Source: Roseibium aggregatum (GTDB taxonomy: Bacteria; Pseudomonadota; Alphaproteobacteria; Rhizobiales; Stappiaceae). From it: a DNA stretch of 64,000 bases. Shown piece after piece: positions 43,677 through 53,305 of the stretch. Both the position numbers and the translations under genes were made by a program. Under the pieces are notes generated by a model that ran no database searches, had not been told where the DNA came from, and saw nothing but the letters and a program-made list of their open reading frames with translations. Location of the stretch: contig NZ_JABFCZ010000017.1 in the NCBI RefSeq assembly GCF_014692675.1, positions 83,340-147,339 on the forward strand, in the 5' to 3' direction. How positions within the stretch are numbered: the first letter of the stretch is position 1; each line of letters starts with the position of its first letter.

Positions 43677-43952
43677 ATGCACGACCCCAATACCCCCGAT
43701 CGCGACGATACGACGTTCGACATCAGCAAGGATGCGCTGTCGGACCTCGGAAACGGAACCCTGGCCTATGTCCGCAAAATGCAGCCGGCCGAGCTGGAAA
43801 GCCTGTTTCCTGGAATGCCGCCGCTTGAGGGCAATGCCAGCCTCTGGGCTCTGTTGAATGCCGACGGCACCCCGATCCTGCTTGCCGAAAACCGTGAAGC
43901 GGCGATCGCCAATGCCTTCGAGCAGGAACTGGAAATGGTCAGCTTGCACTGA
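43677..43952 (+). CDS. DUF1150-family small protein
   Basis: 91 residues, acidic. The conserved core LAYVRKMQPAEL, followed by SLWALLNADGTPILLAENREAA, is the DUF1150 pattern. These proteins follow hsp20 in many alphaproteobacteria; function unknown. The ATG at 43677 has GGAGAG before it. Confidence 0.9.
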   Translation: MHDPNTPDRDDTTFDISKDALSDLGNGTLAYVRKMQPAELESLFPGMPPLEGNASLWALLNADGTPILLAENREAAIANAFEQELEMVSLH

Positions 43953-43980
43953 AGTCTCAGGCATGAGCCCGACATGAAAG

Positions 43981-44006
43981 ACACCGGCCTCAGGGCCGGT
44001 GTTTTC
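43981..44006 (+). terminator. Rho-independent terminator after hsp20-DUF1150
   Basis: ACACCGGC-CTCAGG-GCCGGTGT, 8 pairs, followed by TTTTCG. It lies 29 bases after the DUF1150 stop. Confidence 0.85.
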
Positions 44007-44033
44007 GTTTGGAAAACAGAATTCCCCCTCCAT

Positions 44034-44149
44034 CGTCACCCCGGGCGAACGCAGTGAGACCCGGGGCCGGGGAGGCAGAGCCTGACGATTTCTATCGAGT
44101 GGATCCGACAAAGACCGTGGCTCGCCGCTGGCGCTTCGTCCGGATGACG
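44034..44149. repeat. Probable dispersed palindromic intergenic repeat
   Basis: About 116 bp bounded by CGTCACCC and GGATGACG, which are inverse complements apart from one base. The first part forms a strong hairpin, CCCCGGG ... CCCGGGG, around GCGAACGCAGTGAGA. This is the style of rhizobial short intergenic palindromic elements. Other copies in the genome would confirm it; none is visible in this window. Confidence 0.5.
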
Positions 44150-44171
44150 AAATTGGGGTTTGTCATCAAGC

Positions 44172-45431
44172 TCAGACTGTCTCGGCCTGCCGGCTTGCCT
44201 GTTCCTGGTTCTCTTCGCCGGCTTGCGGCGCGGGTCTGTCCTGCCGTTCCGGCTTTTGCAGCTTTGCCGGAGGTTTGCGCCAGGGCTGGCCCTTGAACCA
44301 GGACACCGTATAGGCGACGGCAATCAGGGCCATGAAGCCCAGGAGGTTGGACAGGACCTGCGGGATCAGCTCGCCCCGGCCCCAGACCATGTCGCGCAAA
44401 ATACCCGCCGTCTGGGCGATCACAAGGCTTGCCATGAAGACGGCAAGCGACTGCTGGCCGACCTTCTGCACGACACGCACGAAGGCCCCCCATTTCCGGC
44501 CGTGGCCGTAAAGGCGGCGGCCGTGTTCGCCGGCTGCCAGCCAGGCGAGATAGGCGAGCGCCAGGAAATGGATATACCGGAACAGGCCGAATTCGGTCTT
44601 TCTCCAGAAGGGCTCGATCGAATTGCGGACGTCGTCGACCCATTGCACGTTCAGATGAATGCGGAAGTAGGCGAACGGCAACGTGACCAGCAGAATCGCG
44701 ATCGCAAGGGCAACCAGCCCGCGGTTCACCGGCGGGGCGGGAAGCCAGCCGCGCATGAACGCAAAGCCGGTAAAGAACACAAGCTGCCAGGCGAACGGAT
44801 TGAAGAACCACGGCCGGTCCGACCAAGGTTCCGCCGGCAGGCTGAGAAAGCCGAAATTCGCCAGAAGCCACAGGCCGATGGAGCAGGCGAAGGCCGCCGG
44901 CACCGAATAGCGCGCAACGAACATCATCACCGGTATCAGGCCCAGGATCACGATATACATCGGCAGGATATCGAAATAGTTCGGCACCCATGTCAGGCTG
45001 AACAGGCCCGGCAGCGTGACCCGCGAATTGTCGAAAAGGTGCCAGAGATTGAGCGATCCCACATAATCCTCGGTCAGGCCGCAGCAGGATTTCAGGAATC
45101 CGCTCTCATGCAGCGCGACCAGGCTGACGGCAATGATGAAGAACTGGCCGATATGCGCCCAGTAGACCTGCCACATCCTGTAGACGATCCGGGCAGCGCC
45201 CATGCCCCAGCCGTGGGTCTCGAACACCTTGCCGAAGGCCAGCGCCGACGCCATCCCTGAGCAGAAGACGAAGATTTCCGTCGCATCGGAAAATCCGAAG
45301 CGCGCCGGGATCCACAGTGTCCACCAGTTCCAGGGGACGTGGGCGATATAGATGATGAACATGCCGATCCCCCGGTAAAAATCCAGGCGGGGATCTCTCG
45401 GTCTTTTTGCAACGGTCGTCTGGGCGTTCAC
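44172..45431 (-). CDS. opgC: OpgC-type acyltransferase
   Basis: 419 residues, about 10 membrane segments, OpgC/acyltransferase-3-like. It begins DPRLDFYRGIGMFIIYIAHV, which holds the conserved Arg and His of this class, and continues with MWQVYWAHIGQFF. OpgC adds succinyl groups to osmoregulated periplasmic glucans. The C-terminal 40 residues are charged and proline-rich (cytosolic tail). Confidence 0.85.
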   Translation of the reverse strand: MNAQTTVAKRPRDPRLDFYRGIGMFIIYIAHVPWNWWTLWIPARFGFSDATEIFVFCSGMASALAFGKVFETHGWGMGAARIVYRMWQVYWAHIGQFFIIAVSLVALHESGFLKSCCGLTEDYVGSLNLWHLFDNSRVTLPGLFSLTWVPNYFDILPMYIVILGLIPVMMFVARYSVPAAFACSIGLWLLANFGFLSLPAEPWSDRPWFFNPFAWQLVFFTGFAFMRGWLPAPPVNRGLVALAIAILLVTLPFAYFRIHLNVQWVDDVRNSIEPFWRKTEFGLFRYIHFLALAYLAWLAAGEHGRRLYGHGRKWGAFVRVVQKVGQQSLAVFMASLVIAQTAGILRDMVWGRGELIPQVLSNLLGFMALIAVAYTVSWFKGQPWRKPPAKLQKPERQDRPAPQAGEENQEQASRQAETV

Positions 45432-45515
45432 GATATCAGTATTCCTGAGCCCCTATGGGGGCAATTTAAATGCAACTCGCTCTAAAGAGGCTTTGTGTCT
45501 AAACCGGGATTGTCG

Positions 45516-46898
45516 TCACGCCGGCGTCGCGCGCAAGCGTTCATTCTGCATTACAAGAGACGCGCGCTGCATCCGGTCGCAAACCTCCAGCCGCTGTTCG
45601 GCGAACCGGTCGAGGCCGCCGCGCTTGCTGGTGCGGTCTTTCAATAGTTTTTCCGCGTCTTCCGCAAGGCCTGCGCGGATGGCCGCATCGATGGTCATCC
45701 GTTCGAAAACATCGCGCTGGGCATGGGATCCGCCGATCGTCGGCATTGCCTCGCGGGCCGAGGACAGCATGGTGAAGGCGGAGGCGTAATTTCCCTTCCG
45801 ATACTGCTCCAGGCCCATCGCTGCGGGAAGTCCGGCCTCGGTCGAAATCCGCTGCAGGTCGCCTTCCTCTTTTGTGCGCCGGCGCAGATCGGCAATCAGG
45901 CGTTCGGTGCCCATGCGCCGCCCGCCGCTGAGGAGCGCGAGCAGATAGTGCAGGTCGGCAAAGACATTGCAGCCGTCTTCGGCACGCCGGTCGGAAAGGG
46001 CGGCCAGTTCCTCCCAGCGCCCGCCGACATTGACGCCTTCCAGTTCGAGCCGCATCAGCAGCGATGTGCCGTTGGAGATATCCCGGAAATCGTCGGTATG
46101 GTCCTGACGGATCTTCCGGTCGTAAAGGTCGAGGACCTTGTCGATTTCGCCCCGGTCCAGATACATCAGCGCCAGGTGCCACCACACGTGATAGCCGAAA
46201 TTGTTGCAGTGGGCCCAGCCGTCGGGCCGGCTTTCAAGCCAGCCGATGCCTTCCTCGGACCGGCCGGTCATGTCGTGCACATGGGCAACCGCATGCAGCC
46301 CCCAGGCATCATTGCTGCAGAATTCCAGGCCCCTGCGGCCCACGGCCTCCGCCTCGCGGTAGGAGCCGGTTTCCTCCAGCGCGAAGGAGCGGCAGCCGAG
46401 CACGAAGCCGTAGGAGGGGTGCTCTTCATCGTAGTCCGGCATAACCCGCTCGATGGAGGCGCGCATGCCGTTTGCATCGCCCAGGATGAAGCGGATGGCC
46501 TGGGAAAGCTTCACCAGCAGGGCATCGCGTGGCGTCTTTGCCAGCGCCTCGTCCAGAAGGTCGGCCGAATGGGACGGCCAGCCATCGAGCCATGCGCGCA
46601 GGGCCGCGATGACGACGGCTTCGCGCGGCGTGACCGGCCGGGTCCTTGCAGCGGTAACGGCGGTTTTCCAGGCGTCTTCGGCGGCCTCGTAAAGCTCGCG
46701 CCGGGCAAGCAGCAGGCAGAACAGGCCGCGGGCACCATGGCCGAGCGCAAAGTCCGGGTCCCGCTCGAGCGCATCCTGAAGATGGCCTGCCGTCGTCGCG
46801 CCATGAGCAAGAAAGGCGTTGACCGTGGATGTCCATGCGGCCAGCGCTTCCTTGTCTTCAAGGGTGATCTCGTACCCGAACTGGTCTGTCAGACGCAT
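45516..46898 (-). CDS. TPR protein, TTC38-like
   Basis: 460 residues, almost all alpha-helical TPR-like repeats: DFALGHGARGLFCLLLARRE, FVLGCRSFALEETGSYREAE, WGLHAVAHVHDMTGRSEEG, and NFGYHVWWHLALMYLDRGE. The histidine-rich AVAHVHDM/YHVWWHLAL pattern is typical of the TTC38 family. Function is not established. The ATG at 46898 follows AAGGGCAG. Confidence 0.83.
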   Translation of the reverse strand: MRLTDQFGYEITLEDKEALAAWTSTVNAFLAHGATTAGHLQDALERDPDFALGHGARGLFCLLLARRELYEAAEDAWKTAVTAARTRPVTPREAVVIAALRAWLDGWPSHSADLLDEALAKTPRDALLVKLSQAIRFILGDANGMRASIERVMPDYDEEHPSYGFVLGCRSFALEETGSYREAEAVGRRGLEFCSNDAWGLHAVAHVHDMTGRSEEGIGWLESRPDGWAHCNNFGYHVWWHLALMYLDRGEIDKVLDLYDRKIRQDHTDDFRDISNGTSLLMRLELEGVNVGGRWEELAALSDRRAEDGCNVFADLHYLLALLSGGRRMGTERLIADLRRRTKEEGDLQRISTEAGLPAAMGLEQYRKGNYASAFTMLSSAREAMPTIGGSHAQRDVFERMTIDAAIRAGLAEDAEKLLKDRTSKRGGLDRFAEQRLEVCDRMQRASLVMQNERLRATPA

Positions 46899-47173
46899 TG
46901 GCTGCCCTTCGTTTCGATCGCTCTGGTCTACCGGCACGGGTGCCGGCACCTAAGGCTGTGGGGCTCGCGCCACGGCATCGGCGGCGCCTCGAAAAAATTG
47001 TGCAATACGAAAGGAACCGCAGTCGGGCGTTGAACTGCAACACACAAAAAGGTGTTGGCCGCGTGTGCGAAAACCGCGTTATCCGGTCTCGTTAGAAAAT
47101 CATGCTGCGAATTCCTTCCGCGAGAGAAAGCCGTTTCTTGTCGCGCGGAGCGGAAAATCCTAGGTCATCAGGT

Positions 47174-48328
47174 ATGCAGACTATATCCGTTTCCACGTCC
47201 CAAAGGACGGTCCTGTTCGTCGCCCTCAGCGCCCTGGCTCTAGTCAGTTACGGTGCGTTTCTGGCGGCTGGCCCCCGGCATGCGCTGGCGACATTGATCG
47301 GCGGCCTGGCGGGACTTGCGCTTTACCACGCCAGCTTCGGCTTTACCGCCGCCTGGCGCCATCTGGTGACCGAGCGGCGGGGCACCGGGCTTCGGGCGCA
47401 GTTCGTGCTGATCCTGCTGGTGTCCGCGGTTTCCTTTCCCCTGATTGCTTGGGGCAAGGACTTCGGCCTGCCGACCGGGGGCTTCGTGTTTCCCTTCGGC
47501 TATGCGGCCGCGATCGGGGCGTTCATGTTCGGCCTCGGCATGCAGATCGGCGGCGGCTGTGCCTCCGGAACGCTGTTTACGGCAGGCGGCGGCTCGACCC
47601 GGATGATGGTGGTGCTCGCGACCTTTATCCTCGGCTCCGTCCTGGCGACTGCCCACATGCATCTGTGGGGCAAGCTGCCGAAGCTGCCGTCCTATTCCCT
47701 GGTTCAGGATTTCGGTCCGCTCGGTGCCTTCGCGATCACGGCCCTGGTGCTCGGGGCGATCGCCCTTCTGACGATCCGGATCGAACGCAAGGCCCATGGC
47801 CGGGTCCTGCCGGCGCGCAAGACGGATGCCCTGTTGACCGGTCCCTGGTCGTCGATGCTGGGCGCGCTTCTGCTGGCCGTGGTCTGCATCCTGACCTTCG
47901 TCGTGGTCGGCCGGCCCTGGGGCATCACCTCCGGCTTCGCGCTTTGGGGCGCCAAGGTCTTTTATGCGCTCGGAATTCCGGTGGATACCTGGCCCTACTG
48001 GTCCTGGCAGAAAGGCGCCCTGGAGGGCTCCCTGCTGAGCGACATGACCTCGGTGATGAATTTCGGCGTCATTCTGGGCGCCATGGCGGCAGCGGCCCTA
48101 GCCGGTAAATTCGCCCCCGTCCGGCAACTGTCGCAACGCGACCTGCTGACCGCGATTGCCGGCGGCCTTCTCATGGGCTACGGCGCCCGCCTTGCCTATG
48201 GCTGCAACATCGGCGCCTATCTCGGCGGCCTGGTCTCCGGGTCCCTGCACGGCTGGCTGTGGCTGCTGTTCGGCTTCATGGGCAGCCTTGTCGGCACGAG
48301 GCTGCGGCTGAAGCTTGGAATGGGTTGA
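47174..48328 (+). CDS. YeeE/YedE-family membrane protein (sulfur transport)
   Basis: 384 residues, about ten membrane segments in two pseudo-repeats. Each carries a cysteine-containing loop: MQIGGGCASGTLFTAGGGST in the first and GARLAYGCNIGAYLGGLVSG in the second. The family, which includes YeeE, takes up thiosulfate or related sulfur species by relay between cysteines. The start at 47174 precedes a short leader; an in-frame ATG at 47102 would add 24 basic residues. Confidence 0.85.
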   Translation: MQTISVSTSQRTVLFVALSALALVSYGAFLAAGPRHALATLIGGLAGLALYHASFGFTAAWRHLVTERRGTGLRAQFVLILLVSAVSFPLIAWGKDFGLPTGGFVFPFGYAAAIGAFMFGLGMQIGGGCASGTLFTAGGGSTRMMVVLATFILGSVLATAHMHLWGKLPKLPSYSLVQDFGPLGAFAITALVLGAIALLTIRIERKAHGRVLPARKTDALLTGPWSSMLGALLLAVVCILTFVVVGRPWGITSGFALWGAKVFYALGIPVDTWPYWSWQKGALEGSLLSDMTSVMNFGVILGAMAAAALAGKFAPVRQLSQRDLLTAIAGGLLMGYGARLAYGCNIGAYLGGLVSGSLHGWLWLLFGFMGSLVGTRLRLKLGMG

Positions 48329-48921
48329 CTACAATTTTCGCATTTGGTTGGACGAAAGTCAGGGGTGTCGGTAACGAGACATCGCCGGTAACAAAGACGG
48401 GCGGTGATGCTCGGCAACGAACGCCTAATTCATTTTGCATCACACATGGGCCGCAACTGAAGCTAGCCAATATACAGTTTCGACGCCGCTCGTCACAGCC
48501 TGCGGCGCCCGGATCTTGGTTACCTGTACCGAAATGTAATAGTTTATAGAAACAGTCAGCGATCTTGCGGGTGGCGGCACTGATTGCTGTTTTGCTTGCC
48601 AATCAGCGCTGCAAGGCGGCAACAGAACGCACCCAACAAAGCGCCGTTTTGCCAATCGTTGCAGTGCGACTCGAAAATTGAGCTGCTGGAGCCCATCGGA
48701 AACATTCTGCCAGCTTAAAGATGAGGCAACTTCAAAGCAGCTCTGTAAGCTGAGAACACGGCCGAGAAGCCAATCAGCTTTCGGCAAATCCAGTGCTGAT
48801 CAGTGTGAGTCTTGTTCATAGCATTGAGACTTCGATCAAAATAGGGCATAGGAGTGTGAGAAATTAGGGTTAGCAACATTGACTAGATAATGAAGCTCGT
48901 CTGTATAGGAAGGAACCGGGT
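48329..48921. other. Gene-poor interval before the P450
   Basis: About 590 bp with a lower GC content than the flanks. Minus-strand open stretches exist (longest 48440-48787, 115 codons) but none has a ribosome site, a recognisable family or a coding-like codon pattern. I see no tRNA, terminator or insertion sequence. It may be a decayed gene or a long regulatory region. Confidence 0.5.
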
Positions 48922-50328
48922 GTGACCGTCGCCGATCCCGTGAACGAAAAGGCCCCTACGGAAGACTTCATACCGCCCTACCCGTTCCGGCATGAGACCA
49001 TGCCTCCGGTCTGGAAGCTGATCGGCATGGCGAAGAAGAATTTCCTCGCCATCTGGGGCGTGGAGGATTTCCGCGGCCGGCTGAGAAGCCGCAAGGTGTT
49101 CACCCGCGAACTCGTCGTCTGCAACCGGCCGGACGTGGTTCGCGAAGCCTTCCAGGCCAATCACGAGACCTTGCAGCGCAAGAGCCCGCAGATGCGTCAC
49201 GCCCTGGAGCCGCTCCTGGGCGACGGCCTGTTCGTCAGCGATACGGACACCTGGGCGAAGCGGCGCAAGGTGGTTGCCCCGATCATCCACGGGTCCCGCG
49301 TGCCGGGCTTTGCCCCGATCATGGTCGACACGATCCTGGAAAAGCGCGCCGAATGGGCTGCTCTGGAAAACGGCGCGCAAATCGACGCGCTGGCGGAAAT
49401 GGCGCACCTGACGGCGGAGATCATCTGCCGGACGATCTTCGGCCGCCAGCTCGGCAAGAACTACGCCAGCGAGGTGGTCCAGGGCTTTTCCGACTACCAG
49501 AAATACATCGACCAGGTCGACCTGATCTCCATGCTCGGCTTGCCGGAATGGCTGCCTCGCTTCCGGGGTAGCGCGATCAGGAAGTCCAAGGAGCGCATCC
49601 TGAGCGTCCTCGATGAAATCATCGACAGCTACCAAGCCCAGAAGGAAGCCGGTGAAGCCTCGGTCATCGGCGGGCTGCTGGAGGCCCGCGACGAGGACGG
49701 CAATCCCCTGTCGCGGGATGCAATCCGCAACGAGGCGGCGGTGATCTTCATGGCCGGCCACGAAACCACGGCCAACACGCTGGCATGGACCTGGTACCTT
49801 CTCTCCCAGTCGCCGCGCGTCGCCAGAAGGCTTCGCAAGGAGGTCGTCCTGACGCTGGGTGACCGAACGCCCGGCTTCAAGGACGTGGCCAACCTGCCTT
49901 ACACCCGGGCGGTGATTGAAGAAGCATTGCGCCTGTATCCGCCGGTGCCGATCCTCGCCCGCGAAGCGATGGACGATACCGAAATCAGCGGCAAGCGGAT
50001 CGCCAAGGGCTCCCTGGTCATGGTCGTGCCTTGGCTTATGCACCGCAATCCGGTACTGTGGGACAAGCCGGATGCCTTCTGGCCGGAACGGTTTCTCGGC
50101 AATGATTCCAAGAAGCCGAACAAATACGGCTATGTCCCCTTCAGCATCGGTCCGAGGATATGCGCGGGGCTGCAGTTCGGCCTGACCGAGGCGATCCTGA
50201 GCCTGGCGATCCTGGCACGGGATTTCGATCTGAGGCTCGTCCCCGGCACGGATGTCCAGCCGGTCTGCCGCCTCACCCTGCGCCCTGGCGACAAGCTGCC
50301 GATGACCGTGCATACGCGCAAACCCTGA
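48922..50328 (+). CDS. Cytochrome P450
   Basis: 468 residues. I-helix oxygen-binding motif AGHETTA, ExxR in EEALRLYP, and heme-binding FSIGPRICAGLQFG with the cysteine ligand. The family style is that of bacterial class I P450s with CYP4/CYP102-like fatty-acid enzymes (PERFL meander). No redox partner is adjacent. GTG start at 48922 after AGGAAGGA. It is followed after one base by an acyltransferase, so a lipid-chain substrate is plausible. Confidence 0.92.
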   Translation: MTVADPVNEKAPTEDFIPPYPFRHETMPPVWKLIGMAKKNFLAIWGVEDFRGRLRSRKVFTRELVVCNRPDVVREAFQANHETLQRKSPQMRHALEPLLGDGLFVSDTDTWAKRRKVVAPIIHGSRVPGFAPIMVDTILEKRAEWAALENGAQIDALAEMAHLTAEIICRTIFGRQLGKNYASEVVQGFSDYQKYIDQVDLISMLGLPEWLPRFRGSAIRKSKERILSVLDEIIDSYQAQKEAGEASVIGGLLEARDEDGNPLSRDAIRNEAAVIFMAGHETTANTLAWTWYLLSQSPRVARRLRKEVVLTLGDRTPGFKDVANLPYTRAVIEEALRLYPPVPILAREAMDDTEISGKRIAKGSLVMVVPWLMHRNPVLWDKPDAFWPERFLGNDSKKPNKYGYVPFSIGPRICAGLQFGLTEAILSLAILARDFDLRLVPGTDVQPVCRLTLRPGDKLPMTVHTRKP

Positions 50329-50329
50329 G

Positions 50330-51397
50330 ATGGCGCCATTGCCCGGTGGCACACCACGGAAGCCGGGACGCCCGCGACTGTCACTCGATGCAGTTCCCTT
50401 TGAGGAAACCTATCCGGACGAACCGTCCGCCCCGCCCGTTCGCGATCTCCTTGCCCGCGACCCGGAGCGGAACCAGTCGGCGCGCCGCTACTGGCTGCGC
50501 CACCCGCTTCAGGGAACCGTCAACCGGGCCTTCCACGAGCTTCTGCGGTTTACGCCCTGCGAGGTAACGTCAGGGATCGGCGCCGCGCTCAGCCCCTTCG
50601 CCTATTGGCGCTTCAGGGACCGGAAATTCGCCCGGCGTATTGCCCGGAACCTGAAAACGCTCGCGCCCGACCTGTGCGATACGGAAACGCACCACGAAGC
50701 CAGCGTGAAGGCCTGGTGGCGCAACATCGGCCAAACCATCGCCGAGTTTTCCTCTGTCAACCGCTTCTGGCCCGAGGGGCGGATCACGATCGAAGGAATG
50801 GAAAACCTCGACGCCGCGCGCGCATCCGGCGGGCCGCTGATCTTCGTCTCCATGCATCTGGCAACCTGGGAAGCGATCTTCGCCGCCGTCCAACTGGGGC
50901 TTGCCCCGCCGAACATCGGCCCGTTCCAGCCGGAACCGAACCGGTTCACCAACCGGATCGTCTACAATTCCCGCAAGCGGCGAAACCAGTATCTGTTTCC
51001 TCCCGGCCAGCGCAGCGCCTATCGCCTGCACCGGCTGCTCACCGGCGGCGGGGCCGCCTCGATGACGATCTTCATCGACGAAGTGCGGGACAACCAGATC
51101 CACCTACCCCTGTTTGGGCGCAAGCCGCCGGACAAGGGCAACGCGGTCGTCGCCGTCAAGCTTGCCAACGCTTCGGGCGGAACCCTGGTTCCGCTCTACC
51201 TGACCCGGGAAAAAGGCGCCCGTTTCCGGCTCCACATCCTGCCGCCTGTCCCTAAACAGCCGGCTTCGGATACGCCCTACCCCCTGCCCGATACCATCTT
51301 GAAATTCAACGCGATATTCGAACCACTGGTGCTTGGGAACATCCGGCAGTGGTACATGCTCGGAGAGCTACGGCTGCCGAATAACAAAAATCTCTAA
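50330..51397 (+). CDS. LpxL/HtrB-type lysophospholipid (lipid A) acyltransferase
   Basis: 355 residues. The catalytic HX4E motif HLATWE follows LIFVSM near residue 180; GGGAASMTIFIDEVRDN and GTLVPLYLTRE are the usual substrate-pocket blocks. An unusual N-terminal extension of about 60 proline- and arginine-rich residues precedes the domain. It starts one base after the P450 stop, so the pair is probably an operon that makes and transfers an oxidised acyl chain. Confidence 0.85.
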   Translation: MAPLPGGTPRKPGRPRLSLDAVPFEETYPDEPSAPPVRDLLARDPERNQSARRYWLRHPLQGTVNRAFHELLRFTPCEVTSGIGAALSPFAYWRFRDRKFARRIARNLKTLAPDLCDTETHHEASVKAWWRNIGQTIAEFSSVNRFWPEGRITIEGMENLDAARASGGPLIFVSMHLATWEAIFAAVQLGLAPPNIGPFQPEPNRFTNRIVYNSRKRRNQYLFPPGQRSAYRLHRLLTGGGAASMTIFIDEVRDNQIHLPLFGRKPPDKGNAVVAVKLANASGGTLVPLYLTREKGARFRLHILPPVPKQPASDTPYPLPDTILKFNAIFEPLVLGNIRQWYMLGELRLPNNKNL

Positions 51398-51568
51398 ATC
51401 AGGCCACCGGCTACCGTTCGGATATAGCAATCACCTGACAGTAATGCCAATTCCAAATACTCCGGCCCGCTCGACCAACGCGATTTGGATTCCGAACTGC
51501 GCAAGGTCGATGTTCATCGGTTCTTTTGATTCCCGCTGGAAACCAGACCCGTCCTGAACATATTTCAA

Positions 51569-52603
51569 TTAGATATGCGGCTCCGACCGGAGTTCCACAG
51601 GTCCGACCGGCCGCCAGACGTTACCCTTTTTGAAGTACTTTTCCCGCAGGTCCGAATAGGCAAGGTGAAGCTTCAGCTCGCGCTCGCGGATACCGGGCAG
51701 GCTCAAGGGGTCGAGGCCGGTCCAGGGCAGGAATGGATTGCGGCGCATGTGCCAGTGAACCTCCGCCCGTGTGGTCGGCCGATCAGAGGGCGTGCGGCCG
51801 TGGAAGGCAAAGGTATCGGCCACGATCAGCGTGTTCGCAGGCACCGCCATCCTCACCGGCTGCGGCAGGCCGAGCGCGTCCAGTTCTTCAGGCGTAATAC
51901 GGAACGAGCCGCTGGCATGGTGGTTGCGCGCATCGGTGCTGGCCGTCAGCGAGCACTGATACTCCCATTCGAGGCGTTCCGGGGTGACCTTGTGCGACCC
52001 GGGGACGAAACAGAACGGCCCGTCCTCCTCCCCGACATCCTGCAGAAACAGCCAGGCCTTCGACGTGGCGTGGAAAGTGTCGGAATGGACATCCGTCTGC
52101 GGATCCTTCTTGCCGCGCTGAGGTTCGGCGATCACCGTCTGCAGGAACATCTGCGGCTGGCCGCCCTGGGAAGCCGCGTAGTGGATCATCGCCCGGGCAC
52201 GCGGATCGCGAACGGTTTTTGCCAGCGCCGGATTGACGCCGAGCACGTTCGGCGGCAGGGGCGTCATGCGGGTCACTGTCTGACCCTGGCGCATCTCCCG
52301 GGCCTCGAACGGTCCTCTTGTGACTTCTTCCGTCAGGGCTTTGTAAAGATCGTCGGGCAGAAAATCGCGGACGAGGAAATAACCGTTTTCATCGAAAAAC
52401 CGGCGCTCCTCGTCAGGCACGGACGAGGCCAGTCTCCGGCGCCTGGAGGCGGCAAGGGCGGCGGCCACCTGCACCCGTTTCCGGTGCAGGCCCCAGCGAT
52501 TCAGCTTCGGGCTGCCGATGATGGGGTTCTTCCGATAGGATTTTTCCGACCCGAAAACACCCAGGAGCCAGATCGGCGCATTCAGATAAGACAGGGCATT
52601 CAT
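51569..52603 (-). CDS. Phytanoyl-CoA dioxygenase (PhyH) family protein
   Basis: 344 residues, Fe(II)/2-oxoglutarate oxygenase. The iron-binding HxD is in QTDVHSDTFH and the distal histidine in DTFAFHGRTP; TTRAEVHWHMR gives the 2OG-binding arginine. FFDENGYFLVRDFLPDD is the N-terminal PhyH block. Substrate unknown. It is convergent with the acyltransferase and might act on the same lipid, but this is only suggested by proximity. Confidence 0.88.
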   Translation of the reverse strand: MNALSYLNAPIWLLGVFGSEKSYRKNPIIGSPKLNRWGLHRKRVQVAAALAASRRRRLASSVPDEERRFFDENGYFLVRDFLPDDLYKALTEEVTRGPFEAREMRQGQTVTRMTPLPPNVLGVNPALAKTVRDPRARAMIHYAASQGGQPQMFLQTVIAEPQRGKKDPQTDVHSDTFHATSKAWLFLQDVGEEDGPFCFVPGSHKVTPERLEWEYQCSLTASTDARNHHASGSFRITPEELDALGLPQPVRMAVPANTLIVADTFAFHGRTPSDRPTTRAEVHWHMRRNPFLPWTGLDPLSLPGIRERELKLHLAYSDLREKYFKKGNVWRPVGPVELRSEPHI

Positions 52604-52720
52604 CGATTAAGGCTCGCGATGTCAGGCTTGAAACTAAATCTATTACTTAGAATTTACGATTTAGGTTTCCTTTTTAGATGATGAGGCACCCAATGGCGAG
52701 GATCAACCGTATAGGACAAA

Positions 52721-53305
52721 CTATTGCAAGAGGGTCCGATAGCCGCCACCAAGGATCATTTTTTCGGCAGAGCGGATAAGGCGTTGAATGCGGCTTCTCA
52801 AATAGTCGGCTTGCCAGTCGTTGCTCACGCGATCTTCGCCGAAAAGCGCGATGGCGATTTCACGTTGACTAGCCCCTGCCTGCATGCCGTCATGAGCTTG
52901 CAGCATCATGGCCCACCGACATGCCTTACGTTCCGGGGGAAATAGCGAAACAGGCAGGCGGCCGAGCCGCTCCAACGCCAGAAGGCGGCGCAGCGTCATG
53001 ATTTTCGCCTCGATGTCTGTAAAGCCAGAAAGGCGATAAACGAGGTGGACAGGGCCGGACAATAGGCTGCCCGCAACGACATCAAAGCGCAGAGAACGTG
53101 GACCGTCGCTGATAAGAACATGTTCACCGTCAAGCGAACGCAGGATGGTGACCGGATGAGGCACGCTCAGAAGATCAAAGGCGTCGCCGTCACCTACGAC
53201 TTGGGCAGGTAATGCCTCAACCGGCAAAATATTGGCGAGGTAATCGCCGTGCCAGAAAACCGAAAAGGAGCGGGCCGGTGCCGATGGTCTATCGGCAAAA
53301 TCGAA
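52721..53305 (-). CDS. fseA: DUF2285 part of a split FseA-like excision activator
   Basis: The last 194 codons of a gene that begins in another frame at 53534. The C-terminal DUF2285 helix-turn-helix variant is clear: HDGMQAGASQREIAIALFGE, then WQADYLRSRIQRLIRSAEKM and GGYRTLL. There is no start codon with a ribosome site for this frame near the junction. Reading from the upstream frame requires a +1 shift at the six-G run (53306-53311), giving a 270-residue protein. In ICEMlSymR7A the homologous msi172/msi171 pair is fused by programmed +1 frameshifting into FseA. Stated homology is by layout and domain recognition. Confidence 0.75.
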   Translation of the reverse strand, partial: FDFADRPSAPARSFSVFWHGDYLANILPVEALPAQVVGDGDAFDLLSVPHPVTILRSLDGEHVLISDGPRSLRFDVVAGSLLSGPVHLVYRLSGFTDIEAKIMTLRRLLALERLGRLPVSLFPPERKACRWAMMLQAHDGMQAGASQREIAIALFGEDRVSNDWQADYLRSRIQRLIRSAEKMILGGGYRTLLQ

